Below are positions 24,094 through 33,413 of a stretch of DNA of 33,993 nt, piece by piece. Numbering within the stretch: position 1 is the first letter of the stretch; each line of letters opens with the position of its first letter. The translations under genes were made by a program, and so were the position numbers. The notes beneath the pieces are model-generated. The model was not told the origin of the DNA, did not search any database, and saw only the letters and a program-made list of their open reading frames with translations. The stretch covers positions 1 through 33,993 of the forward strand of contig JAEUQC010000188.1 of assembly GCA_016789905.1 (NCBI GenBank). Reading direction: 5' to 3'. Source of the stretch: Bryobacterales bacterium (GTDB lineage: Bacteria > Acidobacteriota > Terriglobia > Bryobacterales > Bryobacteraceae).

Positions 24094-25890
24094 GTGCAGG
24101 CCGACGAACCGATTGGAAAACTCTACGATGGACGATTGCTTCGCCGGCTGGCGGCCTATTTGCGGCCGTACAAGGGCCGCGTGGCGGTTACGCTTGGGCT
24201 GGTGGCGCTGCACGGGTTGTTCGATTCGCTGGGCCCGCTGCTTACGCGCTATGCCGTGGACCGCTATTTTACGCACACTCCGGTGGCCGCGTTACCTTTC
24301 GAATTCCCGGCGGATCCGTACCGCGGATTAACACTGCTGTCGGCGGGCTATTTAACTCTCGTTCTACTGACCCTCGCCTCTGAGTTCGGCCAGACGCTGC
24401 TCATGAACCGCACCGGCCAATACGCGATGTTTGACCTGCGGCGCGACCTGATGGAGAAGTTGCACCGGCTCGACATAGCCTACTTCGACCGCAACCCGGT
24501 GGGCCGCGTCGTGACGCGCGTCACCACCGACGTGGACACGCTGAACGAGTTGTTCTCCTCGGGCTTTGTCGCCATTCTGGGCGATCTGCTGATGCTCCTT
24601 TGGTTGCTGGCGATTTTACTTTCGCTCAGCCCGGGCATGACCGGCATTGTGCTGCTGGCGACGCCGCTGATCTTCCTGGCCACCATGCGTTTCCGCACTG
24701 AGGTCGCCGGTTCCAACCGCCGCATTCGCACCGCTGTGGCGCGAATCAACGCGTTTCTGCAGGAACACGTGAATGGCATGGCCATTGTGCAGTTATTCAA
24801 CCGGGAAGCGCGCAGCCGCGCGGACTTCGCCGCCATCAACCGCGAACACACCGACGCCTACAAGGATTCCATTCACGCCTATGGCTGGTTCTATCCGGTG
24901 GTCGAATTCCTGAGCATGATGGCGCTGGCGGCGCTGCTGGTCTATGGCGGCGTTTCCATACCGGCGGGGGAGGCATCGCTGGGAACGGTGGTGGCATTTT
25001 TCCAATACGCCATCCGCTTCTTCCGGCCAATTCAGGACTTGAGCGAAAAGTACAACGTGCTGCAGGCCGCAGTGGCGGCGGGGGAACGCATTTTTCAACT
25101 GCTTGATACCGAACCGGCCATTCAGGCGCCCGCGGCACCCAGGCCTATTCCGGCGGACACCACCATCGTGTTTGAGAACGTCTGGTTCGCCTACAAGGAC
25201 GAAGATTGGGTGCTACGCGATGTCAGCTTCATGATCCGTCCAGGAGAAACAGTGGCCATCGTGGGCCACACTGGCGCCGGCAAAACGACGCTTACGAATC
25301 TGCTGCTGCGCTTCTACGACGTGCAGCGCGGACATATCCGGCTGGGCGGAGTGGACATCCGCGATTTCCGCCCGGAGGAGTTGCGCGAGTTGTTCGCCAT
25401 CGTGCTGCAGGACCCGTGGCTATTCACCGGTGACATTCGTTCCAATATCACCCTCGGTACTCCCGGACTGAGCGAAGCGCAAATCCGGACGGCGGCTGAA
25501 CGCGTGAATCTGCTGGACTTTATTGACTCGCTGCCAGGCGGTCTCGGCGAGACCGTGGCTGAACGCGGGGCGAATTTTTCCACTGGCCAGAAACAGCTCA
25601 TCAGTTTTGCGAGGGCGCTGGCGCATGAACCGCGGGTGCTGATTCTGGATGAGGCCACGTCGAGCGTCGATACGGAAACTGAATTGAAAATCCGCGATGC
25701 GCAGCGCGAGTTGTTAAAGGGCCGGACGGCAATCGTGATCGCGCACCGGTTATCGACCATCCAATCCGCCACACGGATTATGGCGTTCCATAAGGGTCAA
25801 CTGATGGAGGCCGGTACACATGCTGAACTGCTAGCGCTCCGCGGCATCTATTGGCGGCTGTACGAACTTCAGTACGCTACACCGGCCTAG
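24094..25890 (+). CDS. ABC exporter, fused membrane and ATPase domains (MsbA/BmrD-like)
   Basis: This is a half-transporter with an N-terminal six-helix ABC membrane domain (about 20-310) and a C-terminal ATPase. Walker A is GHTGAGKT (391-398). The Q-loop is LQDPWLF. The signature is FSTGQ (495-499), a known variant of LSGGQ. Walker B is VLILDEA with Asp519 and Glu520, and the switch His is in IAHRLST. It probably works as a dimer exporting lipid or drug-like molecules; the substrate is unclear. Start choice is uncertain: GTG at 24094 gives 598 residues beginning near the conserved QADEPIGKLYDGRLLRRL, while a TTG at 24052 would add 14 residues and overlap the truB start. The gene ends just before a strong terminator. 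Confidence 0.9.
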   Translation: MQADEPIGKLYDGRLLRRLAAYLRPYKGRVAVTLGLVALHGLFDSLGPLLTRYAVDRYFTHTPVAALPFEFPADPYRGLTLLSAGYLTLVLLTLASEFGQTLLMNRTGQYAMFDLRRDLMEKLHRLDIAYFDRNPVGRVVTRVTTDVDTLNELFSSGFVAILGDLLMLLWLLAILLSLSPGMTGIVLLATPLIFLATMRFRTEVAGSNRRIRTAVARINAFLQEHVNGMAIVQLFNREARSRADFAAINREHTDAYKDSIHAYGWFYPVVEFLSMMALAALLVYGGVSIPAGEASLGTVVAFFQYAIRFFRPIQDLSEKYNVLQAAVAAGERIFQLLDTEPAIQAPAAPRPIPADTTIVFENVWFAYKDEDWVLRDVSFMIRPGETVAIVGHTGAGKTTLTNLLLRFYDVQRGHIRLGGVDIRDFRPEELRELFAIVLQDPWLFTGDIRSNITLGTPGLSEAQIRTAAERVNLLDFIDSLPGGLGETVAERGANFSTGQKQLISFARALAHEPRVLILDEATSSVDTETELKIRDAQRELLKGRTAIVIAHRLSTIQSATRIMAFHKGQLMEAGTHAELLALRGIYWRLYELQYATPA

Positions 25891-25932
25891 AAAAAGCGAA
25901 CGGCCCCGGAGTAACCGGAGCCGTTCGTTTTG
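25891..25932 (+). terminator. Bidirectional intrinsic terminator
   Basis: CGAACGGC-C-CCGG (25897-25909), loop AGTAA, CCGG-A-GCCGTTCG (25915-25927) forms a 12-bp stem with one C/A mismatch. It is followed by TTTT on the plus strand and preceded by AAAAA, which reads TTTTT on the minus strand. It lies between the convergent ABC exporter and surface-protein genes and can stop both. Confidence 0.9.
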
Positions 25933-25948
25933 CTGGGATACCGATAGG

Positions 25949-28900
25949 CTACCGGGTCCAGGTGCTGGCTTGCACCCAGCCGGTGCCGGTGTTCGCGTTG
26001 TCCACTACCCAAACGTAGAGGTTCTTAACGCCCGTGGCGTAGGACCCTTGCCGGGTTATGTTGAGGCTCAGAACCGCGTCTGTGCCGGAGAGACTCACCG
26101 AGGACGCGGCTCCATTGATGGCGCATTGGCTGTTTTGGATCGTACCAGCCCCGCCCGGAACCAGCGGCGCGCCGATTGCGGTTGTGGCGTCATTGAAAAG
26201 GTAAACCGCGTTCGTGGCGCGATCGTAGAACCCGTGGCAGGTGGCCGCGGGAACCGCCGTGTTCGTGTTTACCAGGAAGTAGATACGTTGCAGATCGGCC
26301 ACGCCGTTGGCGTCTCGCGCTGTCAGCGTGAACGTCTGGCTGGCCGCGGTGGTGGCGGATGGAGTGGCGGAAACCAGGGTCGGCGCCGAAGCGCCCGTGG
26401 ACGAATTCCACGTGCTGCCTTGCACCCAGCCGGTGCCGGTGGCCGCGGCATCGGTTACCCAGAAATACACCTTTTGCTGCACGAGGCCGTACGTGCCATT
26501 CAGGCTTAGCCCAAACGTCACCGTAAGATCCGTGCCGGAAGCTGTAACCGGCGTGGAGGTAGCCGCGTTCAGCGTGCATTGGCTATTGGAGACCGTTCCG
26601 GCTCCGCCGGGAGTAAGCGGTCCGAGGGCGACGGTCAACGCGTCATTGTAGAGAACCAATGCGTTGGAGGCGCGGTCATAGAAACCGTGACAGGAGTTCG
26701 CAGGAACCGTGGGGCTCGAGTAGACCTGGAAATAGATCCGGCTAATGTCCGTGAAGCCGTTGGTGTCGCGAGCAACGACGGTAAACGCCTGTGGCGAGCC
26801 GGTGGGGCTGGCGGGGGAAGTGGAAACGAGCGTGGGAGGAGCCTGGCCGCCGCCGCCGCCCCAGGTGCTGGTCTGCACCCAGCCGGTGCCCTGCGCCTGC
26901 AGGTCGACTGCCCACACGTAGACGTTCTGCGGGGCCGTCGCGTAACTGCCCAAAAGCGTCATGCCGAGGCTGAGAACCAGATCCGTTCCCGACGAGGAAA
27001 CTAGCGCGGAGGTTGCGCCGCTAATGCTGCACTGCGAGTTGGAAATGGTGCCGGCCACACCGGGCGTCAACGGTCCGGCGAGGGCCGTCAGCGCGTCGTT
27101 GAATAGATAGACGGTGTTGCTCGCCCGGTCGTAAAAGCCATGGCAGGTATTCACTGGGACATTATTGGAACTATTCACCAGGAAGTAAATGCGGTCCAGG
27201 TTCACGGCGCCATTGAGGTCTCTTGTTGTAAAGGTAAACGTCTGAGGATTGGCCGTGGTGCTGGCGGGGGTGCCGGAAACGATGGTAGGCGCAACCGGAC
27301 CTGTGGTGCCCCAAGTGGCTCGCTGCAGCCAGCCGGTGCCATTGCCCTGTTTGTCGGTCGCGTAGAGGTACACGTTGTGGGAGATCGTGCCATAGTTGCC
27401 GAGCAGGGCGAAGCCCAGGCTCAGGGTCAGGTCCGTTCCCGTGCCGGAGATGAGCGTGGTGGAGGGACCGTTCACGCTGCATTGGCTGTTCGAGATGGAA
27501 CCGCCAGAGCCGGGAACCAGGGGACCGATGAGCGTAGTCAACGAGTCATTGAACAAATAGACGGCGTTACTGTCCCGGTCATAGAAGCCATGGCAGGAGT
27601 TCACCGGCACCGGCGTAGTGGGGTTGATCAAGAAAAAGATGCGGTCGAAGTTCGCCGAACCGTTTGCGTCGCGCGCGGTGAACGTGAACGTTTGGGGATT
27701 AGTAGTGGCGGCGGTGGGAGAGAACGAGACGATGGTAGGCGCCGCGTTGCCGATCGGCGCGCCCAGGACCCAGGATCCGGTCTGCACCCAGCCGGTGCCC
27801 AGCGCCTGATTGTCCACGGCCCACAGGTAAACATTCTCCGTGGTCGTCGCATAGAGGCCCAGCATTCCCATTCGGAGGTTCACGATCAGGTCGTTGCCCG
27901 CTCCGGACACCAGTCCCGAACCGGTGCCATAGACGATGCACTGGCTGTTTTGAATCGTTCCGCCGGAGCCTGCGGCCAGCGGTCCAAGCAGCACGGTCAG
28001 ATTGTCGTTGAACAGATAAAAGCTGTTCGCGGCGCGATCGTAGAACCCATGGCAGGTATTCTGCGGAATCGTGGCCGTGGGGTTCACCAGGAAATACAGG
28101 CGCGAAAGATTGGCGTACCCGTCGGCGTCGCTTACTTTGAAGGTAATCGTCTGCGGTGTGGTTGTCGGCCCGGGCGGGGTGCCGGAAACGACGAGCGGCG
28201 TGGCGCCAACGCCAAGCACGGTGGAAACGGTGTTCCCGCCCGCGTTCATCGCCAGAATGTCCACACGGCCATCGCCATTGAAATCCCCAATTCCAAGCGA
28301 ACTGATACCGGTGTAGCCCGAATACGGGCTGCCAAGGGCATTCGTAAAGGATCCAGTTCCGCTACCGGTCAACAGGGCGACGGTGCCCGCGGTGTCATTG
28401 GCCACCGCCAGGTCTGTTTTCCCGTCGGCGTTGAAATCCAGCGCGCTGATCCAGCGTGCGGAGGTAACCGAACTCACCGCGCCAGTCGTGGAAGCGGTGA
28501 ACGTGCCGGTTCCAGAGCCCACCAAGAGCGGAAGAGAAGGCCCGGAAGCGTTCGCGACAGCAAGGTCGGCGTTGCCGTCCGAATTGAAATCGGCGACGGC
28601 GACCATGAAGACCGCGCCCGAAACCGAGTAAGGACTGCCGGCGCCGGTCGTGAACGTGCCGCTGCCAGTGCCAAGCAGAATGTGGACGCGGCTGTTGAGG
28701 AAATCGGTGACAGCGACATCGGCGCGGCCATCCTTGTTAAAGTCCGCGACGGCGACAAAGGTTGGCTGCGGAACGGAGGCCGCAACGCCCGGAGCGGCGG
28801 TGAAAGCGCCGGCGCCGTTGCCAAGCAGCACGCCCACTTTGCCATCGGCGAAATTGGCGGTAACGATATCGATGTGTCCATCGGCATTGAAATCGGCGGT

Positions 28901-30616
28901 AGCAAGCGAATACGGGCCGCCGGTAACTGAAGTCGCCGTGCCGGTGTTGGGCGTGAACCCGCCTGAACCGTTCCCCAAATAGACACGCAAGAAGTTGGTG
29001 TTCAAGGTTACAACGGCGATATCGGCGCGGCCATCTTCATTGAAATCACCCGCGACCACCGAGCGCGGGCCTGATGCCGCCGAAAGCGGACTGCCGGCAG
29101 CCGGCGTAAAGCCGCCCGCGCCATTGGAGAGCAGCACCGTGATGGAATTGGAATCCACATTGGCCACTGCCAGGTCGGCGCGGCCGTCACCATTAAAATC
29201 GGCCACCGCCACTGCCGCGGGCAGCGCGCCGACGGCCGTTGTCGTGCCCCCAATCGGCGATAGAGCCAAAGACGGCGTGGCCGCGACGCTCAAAGTGACG
29301 TTCGCCGAAAGGCTGGCGCTGAAATTCACGTCTCCGCCGTAGTACGCACGCAAAGTGCGGCTCCCGCTGGGAAGCAGGATGGTGGTCGCCGATCCTGCAC
29401 CGCCCGTAAGCGTTGCGACTGCGATTACGTTGACGCCGTCGTAAAAGGTCACCTTTCCGGTGGCCCCGGCCGGAGATACTGTGGCGGTGAGAACCAGCGG
29501 CTGTCCCAGCGCGGCGGAGCCCACCGCGGAGGTGGTCAACACAGTGGTTGTGTTCGTCAACGCGCGGTTGGCCTCACCGGCGAATTTCAACAGCACCGCA
29601 TCCGTTCCGCCCTGCAGTTGGGCGAGCGGTCCGGAACCAAGTCCGGCGCCCTCGGAAAAACCAGCGGCATAGACATCGCCGGCCGGGCTCACCGCAATCG
29701 CATGCAATGAATCCCGCGCCGCGGTCCCGGCCAGCGTCGCTTCCAATACTTCCCCGTCGGGGCTCACCTTCACCACGAAGCCGTCCCGTTCGCCGCGCCA
29801 TGTACGGGTTCGCGCGAAATCGGAGGAGTTGGTCCACCCGGCGACAAAAACGTTCCCGGCCGCATCCAGCGCGATGCCCCGCCCTTCCTGTTCCAGCACA
29901 CCGCCAAAGGCAATCTCGAAGGCAAGGGCGTCACCAGCCGGATTCACCTTCGCCAGCCGCGCATTGGCGCCGGTTACATAGGCGGCGCCCATTTGGTCCA
30001 CGGCGACCGCTGTGGCCGGCCAGCCCAAGGCAATCGTGTAATCGGCGCTCGAACCATCGGCATTCAGTCGCGTCAACGCTTCGCCGTGGACCACGTAAGC
30101 TGCCCCGTTGCTATCCACGGCGATCGCCCGACCAAGCCCCGCAATCCTGGCCAGATACACGCGTTGCTGCCCGGCATACTTAGCCACGTAACCCGCGCCT
30201 GCCGTGTAGACCGCACCCGCCGGATCAACAGCCATTGCCAGAACCGGTTCCGACTCCAGGCTCGCCAGCACGCGGCCGTTCTCAGCGTTCAACTTCGACA
30301 AAAACCCATCGCCCGCCGCCCAAACGTTTCCAAGCAGGTCCACCGCCACTGCGTTTGCCGAATCTCCCGGAAGCTGGGCGGTCCACAGGACTTCAGAGCC
30401 ATCGGCCTTGGCCTTGGCCACGAACGCCCCGGAACGCCCGGCCGAGCGGGCCATTTGGCCGGCGACGTAGGCACTGCCTTCGGAGTCAATCGCCACAGCA
30501 TTCGCATGGTCAGCGCCGGCGCCTCCCAAATAAATAGCGAATCTCGCTTTCTCTGGCGCCCCGAAGAGGCCGGCAGAGAGCGTAAGCAGAAAGAGTGACA
30601 AGTTTCTGTACGACAT
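25949..30616 (-). CDS. Giant secreted repeat protein: SBBP propeller, Ig-like, FG-GAP propeller and five Cys-paired repeats
   Basis: This 1555-residue protein starts with a signal peptide (MSYRNLSLFLLTLSAGLFGA). Residues about 25-350 are SBBP/NHL-like propeller repeats (VAIDSEGSAYVAG, VAVDQMGAAYVTG). Residues about 355-450 form a bacterial Ig-like domain of the Big_3 type (TGKVTFYDG, LRAYYGGDVNFSASLS). Residues about 460-800 have seven FG-GAP/VCBS blades, each with a DFNxDG calcium loop. From about 805 to the end are five tandem modules of 150-153 residues. Each has CHGFYDR, then YLFND or similar about ten residues later, then NSQC, and ends in TGW(V/L)Q. No sortase, autotransporter or PEP-CTERM tail is seen, so secretion and anchoring are unknown. 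The related repeat is widespread in acidobacterial surface proteins. An adhesion or sugar-binding role is a guess. Confidence 0.9.
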   Translation of the reverse strand: MSYRNLSLFLLTLSAGLFGAPEKARFAIYLGGAGADHANAVAIDSEGSAYVAGQMARSAGRSGAFVAKAKADGSEVLWTAQLPGDSANAVAVDLLGNVWAAGDGFLSKLNAENGRVLASLESEPVLAMAVDPAGAVYTAGAGYVAKYAGQQRVYLARIAGLGRAIAVDSNGAAYVVHGEALTRLNADGSSADYTIALGWPATAVAVDQMGAAYVTGANARLAKVNPAGDALAFEIAFGGVLEQEGRGIALDAAGNVFVAGWTNSSDFARTRTWRGERDGFVVKVSPDGEVLEATLAGTAARDSLHAIAVSPAGDVYAAGFSEGAGLGSGPLAQLQGGTDAVLLKFAGEANRALTNTTTVLTTSAVGSAALGQPLVLTATVSPAGATGKVTFYDGVNVIAVATLTGGAGSATTILLPSGSRTLRAYYGGDVNFSASLSANVTLSVAATPSLALSPIGGTTTAVGALPAAVAVADFNGDGRADLAVANVDSNSITVLLSNGAGGFTPAAGSPLSAASGPRSVVAGDFNEDGRADIAVVTLNTNFLRVYLGNGSGGFTPNTGTATSVTGGPYSLATADFNADGHIDIVTANFADGKVGVLLGNGAGAFTAAPGVAASVPQPTFVAVADFNKDGRADVAVTDFLNSRVHILLGTGSGTFTTGAGSPYSVSGAVFMVAVADFNSDGNADLAVANASGPSLPLLVGSGTGTFTASTTGAVSSVTSARWISALDFNADGKTDLAVANDTAGTVALLTGSGTGSFTNALGSPYSGYTGISSLGIGDFNGDGRVDILAMNAGGNTVSTVLGVGATPLVVSGTPPGPTTTPQTITFKVSDADGYANLSRLYFLVNPTATIPQNTCHGFYDRAANSFYLFNDNLTVLLGPLAAGSGGTIQNSQCIVYGTGSGLVSGAGNDLIVNLRMGMLGLYATTTENVYLWAVDNQALGTGWVQTGSWVLGAPIGNAAPTIVSFSPTAATTNPQTFTFTARDANGSANFDRIFFLINPTTPVPVNSCHGFYDRDSNAVYLFNDSLTTLIGPLVPGSGGSISNSQCSVNGPSTTLISGTGTDLTLSLGFALLGNYGTISHNVYLYATDKQGNGTGWLQRATWGTTGPVAPTIVSGTPASTTANPQTFTFTTRDLNGAVNLDRIYFLVNSSNNVPVNTCHGFYDRASNTVYLFNDALTALAGPLTPGVAGTISNSQCSISGATSALVSSSGTDLVLSLGMTLLGSYATAPQNVYVWAVDLQAQGTGWVQTSTWGGGGGQAPPTLVSTSPASPTGSPQAFTVVARDTNGFTDISRIYFQVYSSPTVPANSCHGFYDRASNALVLYNDALTVALGPLTPGGAGTVSNSQCTLNAATSTPVTASGTDLTVTFGLSLNGTYGLVQQKVYFWVTDAAATGTGWVQGSTWNSSTGASAPTLVSATPSATTAASQTFTLTARDANGVADLQRIYFLVNTNTAVPAATCHGFYDRATNAVYLFNDATTAIGAPLVPGGAGTIQNSQCAINGAASSVSLSGTDAVLSLNITRQGSYATGVKNLYVWVVDNANTGTGWVQASTWTR
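26000..28195 (-). repeat. Five tandem coding repeats of about 450-459 bp
   Basis: The conserved CHGFYDR codons recur at about 28050, 27591, 27141, 26688 and 26235, giving periods of 459, 450, 453 and 453 bp. These are the modules at the C-terminal end of the surface protein. They are diverged in DNA sequence but keep Cys, Trp and Asn positions, so the array is old or under selection. Confidence 0.9.
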
Positions 30617-30628
30617 AAGTAACCAACC

Positions 30629-30634
30629 AGTATA
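30629..30634 (-). promoter_or_regulatory. Candidate -10 box of the surface-protein gene
   Basis: On the minus strand TATACT lies 12 bases before the ATG at 30616. No convincing -35 is seen. The same hexamer precedes the kinase gene. The rest of the 239-bp gap 30617-30855 shows nothing else I can name, though it must also serve the divergent gene at 30856. Confidence 0.3.
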
Positions 30635-30855
30635 TGGGGTTCCCCGCGAGCCCAGAAGAGCGATCCTTAATTTCCGGTCACGCAGGTACTATTAGTTTGC
30701 CGATCGCTCCAGTCCTCTGATCTTCTGCGGTTCCCAAATGCGCACTCTCGCCGCGGGCCGCCCGCCGCACCAATGGCAAACACCCCAGTTCGCGAGCCCA
30801 ACAGGAAAATGCAGTCATACCCCTTTTCATCGGAAGTCGCATCTAACCACTATCG

Positions 30856-32286
30856 ATGCCAGCAAGTTACCCTACTAACGTGCGCCTGCTGTTGATGATC
30901 GGCCTTGCCGCGGCTTTGGCCGCGCAATCGAGCGACGAACGCCGCTCGGCACACCCGCGTGTCTTCGCACTGACCGAGCTGGCGCGCGCCGCTCCGCCCG
31001 AATTCGCTGCCCGGGGACTTCTCCAACTCCTGGAGGCTGACGCCATACCGGAACGCGACTGGCGTCTAGAGCTTGCGCAAGAAGCGCTTTCGCTCGCCGG
31101 CTCCGCGCGTCATGCGCTGCCCAAGCGCCTCGCGCCCGGCATCGTCGCGGTGGACAACCGCGCCATGCTCTGGAACGTGGCCTACCAGCAGGGGCTCGAC
31201 AGGCTGACCCTCTCCCTCCGTGCCATCGAACAGCTTCGCCGCCTTGACCCCGCCGCGGCCCGCAAGGCATTTGCCCAACTCCCCCGTCCCGCGATGGCGG
31301 CGGTTACCTGCAAGGATGCGTTAATCGACGACGCGTCGCAGTGGTACTTGACCGCCGGCCGGGTCAACGCCGAGCCAGGAACCATTTTGAGCGCAATTCA
31401 GGCCGCGCAAAGCCACACCGAGATCGCGCCCGCAATCGACCTCATCTTCCTCCGCCGGGGCAGTGCCGAAGAACTCGATCTCTACGCCGGCGCCGTTGGC
31501 GAAAAACTCCGCAGCCTTCCGGCGAATGATCGCGATTTCAACGCCGCGCTCTTCCAGGCCCCAAAAAAGATTGAGCACCTTTGGTCCACATTGAGGCTCC
31601 TCGATCGCCCCACCGCGGTGCTCGCTGACGGCTGGCGCGCCTGGATGCAAACCGGCCTCGCCGCTCCTGCCTGCGCCGAATCCCGTTCTGCCGGCCCGCA
31701 GGAACAGGCACGCTACGACGCCTTCTCTTTGTTCAACAAAACCCAGACACCCCTTGAGCCGGACCTACTGAAACCTACCGGAGAATCCATAGCCGCGGAC
31801 CTCCACCCTTTTGCCGATAGCGAAGCGATCCGATCGCAGACGAACCTCTTCCGCCAACTCCTCTTCGGCACCCACAGCCGCGGCCTTTCCGCCGCCGAAA
31901 AGGATACTCCCGAATGGCGCGAGCAGATGCAGTCCTACATCCAGTCCATCGAAGGCAGGACGCGAACGAGCGACGAATCCGATATTGAGTTTTTCTACCG
32001 CCAATCCCAACTCTGGTCGGGCGTGCTAATGGCGTCGCCCCCGGGGCCAAGCCGGGACCGCGCGCTCGCACAGTATCTTTCGTTCTTACTGGTGAACGCC
32101 CCCCATATTGACCCGCTCCTTTGGTTCTCTCAACTGGAGTCGATGGCGGAAGCCACCCGCTCTCTCCACGGCGAGGAGTTCCCGAAACTCCTGCGCGCGC
32201 TCCACTCCACCGCTCACCCCGTGTTACGGCTATACGCCGAACTGGAAACCGATTTCCCCACTCGTCCCTCCCCCAAGGTCTATTGA
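30856..32286 (+). CDS. Exported alpha-helical protein of unknown function
   Basis: This 476-residue protein was not recognised. It begins with a signal peptide (hydrophobic VRLLLMIGLAAALAAQ after nine residues; a GTG at residue 9 is an alternative start). The mature part is almost entirely helical, with TPR/HEAT-like character (ALTELARAAPPEFAARGLLQLL, LTLSLRAIEQLRRLDPAAARKAFAQL). It contains a Cys in AAVTCKDAL and another in APACAESR that might pair. No enzyme motif is visible. Acidobacterial genomes carry many exported proteins of this size with no assigned function. Its stop is five bases before the P1 peptidase gene, so the two are probably cotranscribed and may act together. Confidence 0.82.
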   Translation: MPASYPTNVRLLLMIGLAAALAAQSSDERRSAHPRVFALTELARAAPPEFAARGLLQLLEADAIPERDWRLELAQEALSLAGSARHALPKRLAPGIVAVDNRAMLWNVAYQQGLDRLTLSLRAIEQLRRLDPAAARKAFAQLPRPAMAAVTCKDALIDDASQWYLTAGRVNAEPGTILSAIQAAQSHTEIAPAIDLIFLRRGSAEELDLYAGAVGEKLRSLPANDRDFNAALFQAPKKIEHLWSTLRLLDRPTAVLADGWRAWMQTGLAAPACAESRSAGPQEQARYDAFSLFNKTQTPLEPDLLKPTGESIAADLHPFADSEAIRSQTNLFRQLLFGTHSRGLSAAEKDTPEWREQMQSYIQSIEGRTRTSDESDIEFFYRQSQLWSGVLMASPPGPSRDRALAQYLSFLLVNAPHIDPLLWFSQLESMAEATRSLHGEEFPKLLRALHSTAHPVLRLYAELETDFPTRPSPKVY

Positions 32287-32291
32287 TATCT

Positions 32292-33266
32292 ATGCGCCTT
32301 CGTGACAACGGCATCATCATCGGCACCCTTCCCACCGGTCCCAACAACGCCATCACTGACGTTCCCGGCGTCCGCGTTGGCCACGCCACCATCATTCGCG
32401 GCCAGAATATCCGCACCGGGGTCACGGCCATCCTTCCTCACGCTGGCAACCTATTCCAACAAAAAGTTCCCGGCGCCGTTCACGTCGGCAACGCCTTTGG
32501 CAAACTCATCGGTTCCACGCAAGTCAACGAACTCGGCGAAATCGAGACACCCATCCTGCTCACCGCCACGCTTAACGCCTTCCGTGTGGCCGATGCATTG
32601 CTGGACTACATGCTCGCCCTTCCCGGCAACGAAAAAGTACGCTCCATCAACCCTCTCGTAGGGGAAACAAACGATGGCGCACTTAATGACATTCGAGCGC
32701 GGGCCGTGGGCCACGATGAGGTCATGCGGGCCATTCAGTCCGCCAAGGACGGACCCGTCGCCGAAGGCTCGGTGGGCGCCGGCACTGGCACCATTGCCTT
32801 CGGCTGGAAGGGCGGCATTGGAACGGCCTCCCGCAAAGCAGGTCCGTACATGATAGGGGTTTTAGTCCAATCGAATTTCGGCGGACGGCTCACGATTAAC
32901 GGCATAGCCATGGACGATCTGACGCAACCCGGCGGCGGGGATGGCTCCATTATGATCGTCGTCGCCACCAACGCTCCGGCCACACCCCGGAATCTGCAAC
33001 GCTTGGCCGCGCGAACGATGCTCGGGCTGGGCCGCACGGGAGCATCCGGTTCCAATGGTTCCGGCGACTACGCCATCGCCTTCGCCACCCCAAACGCCGA
33101 GCCGCCGCTTTCCAACGAAGCCATGTCGCCCCTCTTTGCCGCCGCCATTGAAGCCACCGAGGAGGCCATCATCAACTCTCTCACTCAAGCGGTCACCGTT
33201 TCCGGCAACGGCCGCACGGTTCCGGCCATTCCAATCGAATTGGTTCTTAAACGCCTGAAGCCCTGA
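32292..33266 (+). CDS. P1-family peptidase (DmpA/BapA-type, MEROPS S58)
   Basis: Enzymes of this family are N-terminal nucleophile hydrolases that remove N-terminal residues from peptides, often beta- or D-amino acids, after self-cleavage. The ATG at 32292 gives 324 residues starting at the family's normal N-terminus; the frame extends upstream inside the preceding gene but without family sequence. Seen are AITDVPGVRVGHATI (20-34), VNELGEIETPILLT, the GETNDG loop (124-129), EGSVGAGTGTIAFGWKGGIGTASR (158-181, in parts) and GDGSIMIVVATNAP, where cleavage should fall between Gly218 and Ser219. Ser219 is the expected nucleophile. No signal peptide is present, so it is probably cytoplasmic. It follows an unknown exported protein by five bases. 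Confidence 0.93.
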   Translation: MRLRDNGIIIGTLPTGPNNAITDVPGVRVGHATIIRGQNIRTGVTAILPHAGNLFQQKVPGAVHVGNAFGKLIGSTQVNELGEIETPILLTATLNAFRVADALLDYMLALPGNEKVRSINPLVGETNDGALNDIRARAVGHDEVMRAIQSAKDGPVAEGSVGAGTGTIAFGWKGGIGTASRKAGPYMIGVLVQSNFGGRLTINGIAMDDLTQPGGGDGSIMIVVATNAPATPRNLQRLAARTMLGLGRTGASGSNGSGDYAIAFATPNAEPPLSNEAMSPLFAAAIEATEEAIINSLTQAVTVSGNGRTVPAIPIELVLKRLKP

Positions 33267-33413
33267 CTATTCGAAACTTCGCCGCAAGCGCAACGCGACA
33301 GCGATCAGTACCACCCCCGACATCAGGTGGAACATCCGCTCGGGCACCGGATCGATCTGCTGGTGCAGAATCCGCGCCACGGTTTCGAACATCATAGCCA
33401 GAGAATGACCCAT
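33267..33413 (-). CDS. Possible small membrane protein or gene remnant
   Basis: A short minus-strand frame (48 residues from ATG at 33413; other Mets at 33395 and 33392) reads like protein: FETVARILHQQIDP, then a hydrophobic helix (MFHLMSGVVLIAVAL) and a basic end. Its stop directly abuts the end of the P1 peptidase gene. It has no good ribosome site. It could be a remnant or chance. The rest of the gap 33267-33633 holds no other gene, only the upstream region of the receptor-like gene. Confidence 0.25.
   Translation of the reverse strand: MGHSLAMMFETVARILHQQIDPVPERMFHLMSGVVLIAVALRLRRSFE

Noticed and set aside
27140..28930. Plus-strand open frame of 596 codons
   Set aside because: It is antisense to the repeat and FG-GAP part of the surface protein; its repeats mirror those of the real gene, and the minus-strand frame has signal peptide, domains and motifs.
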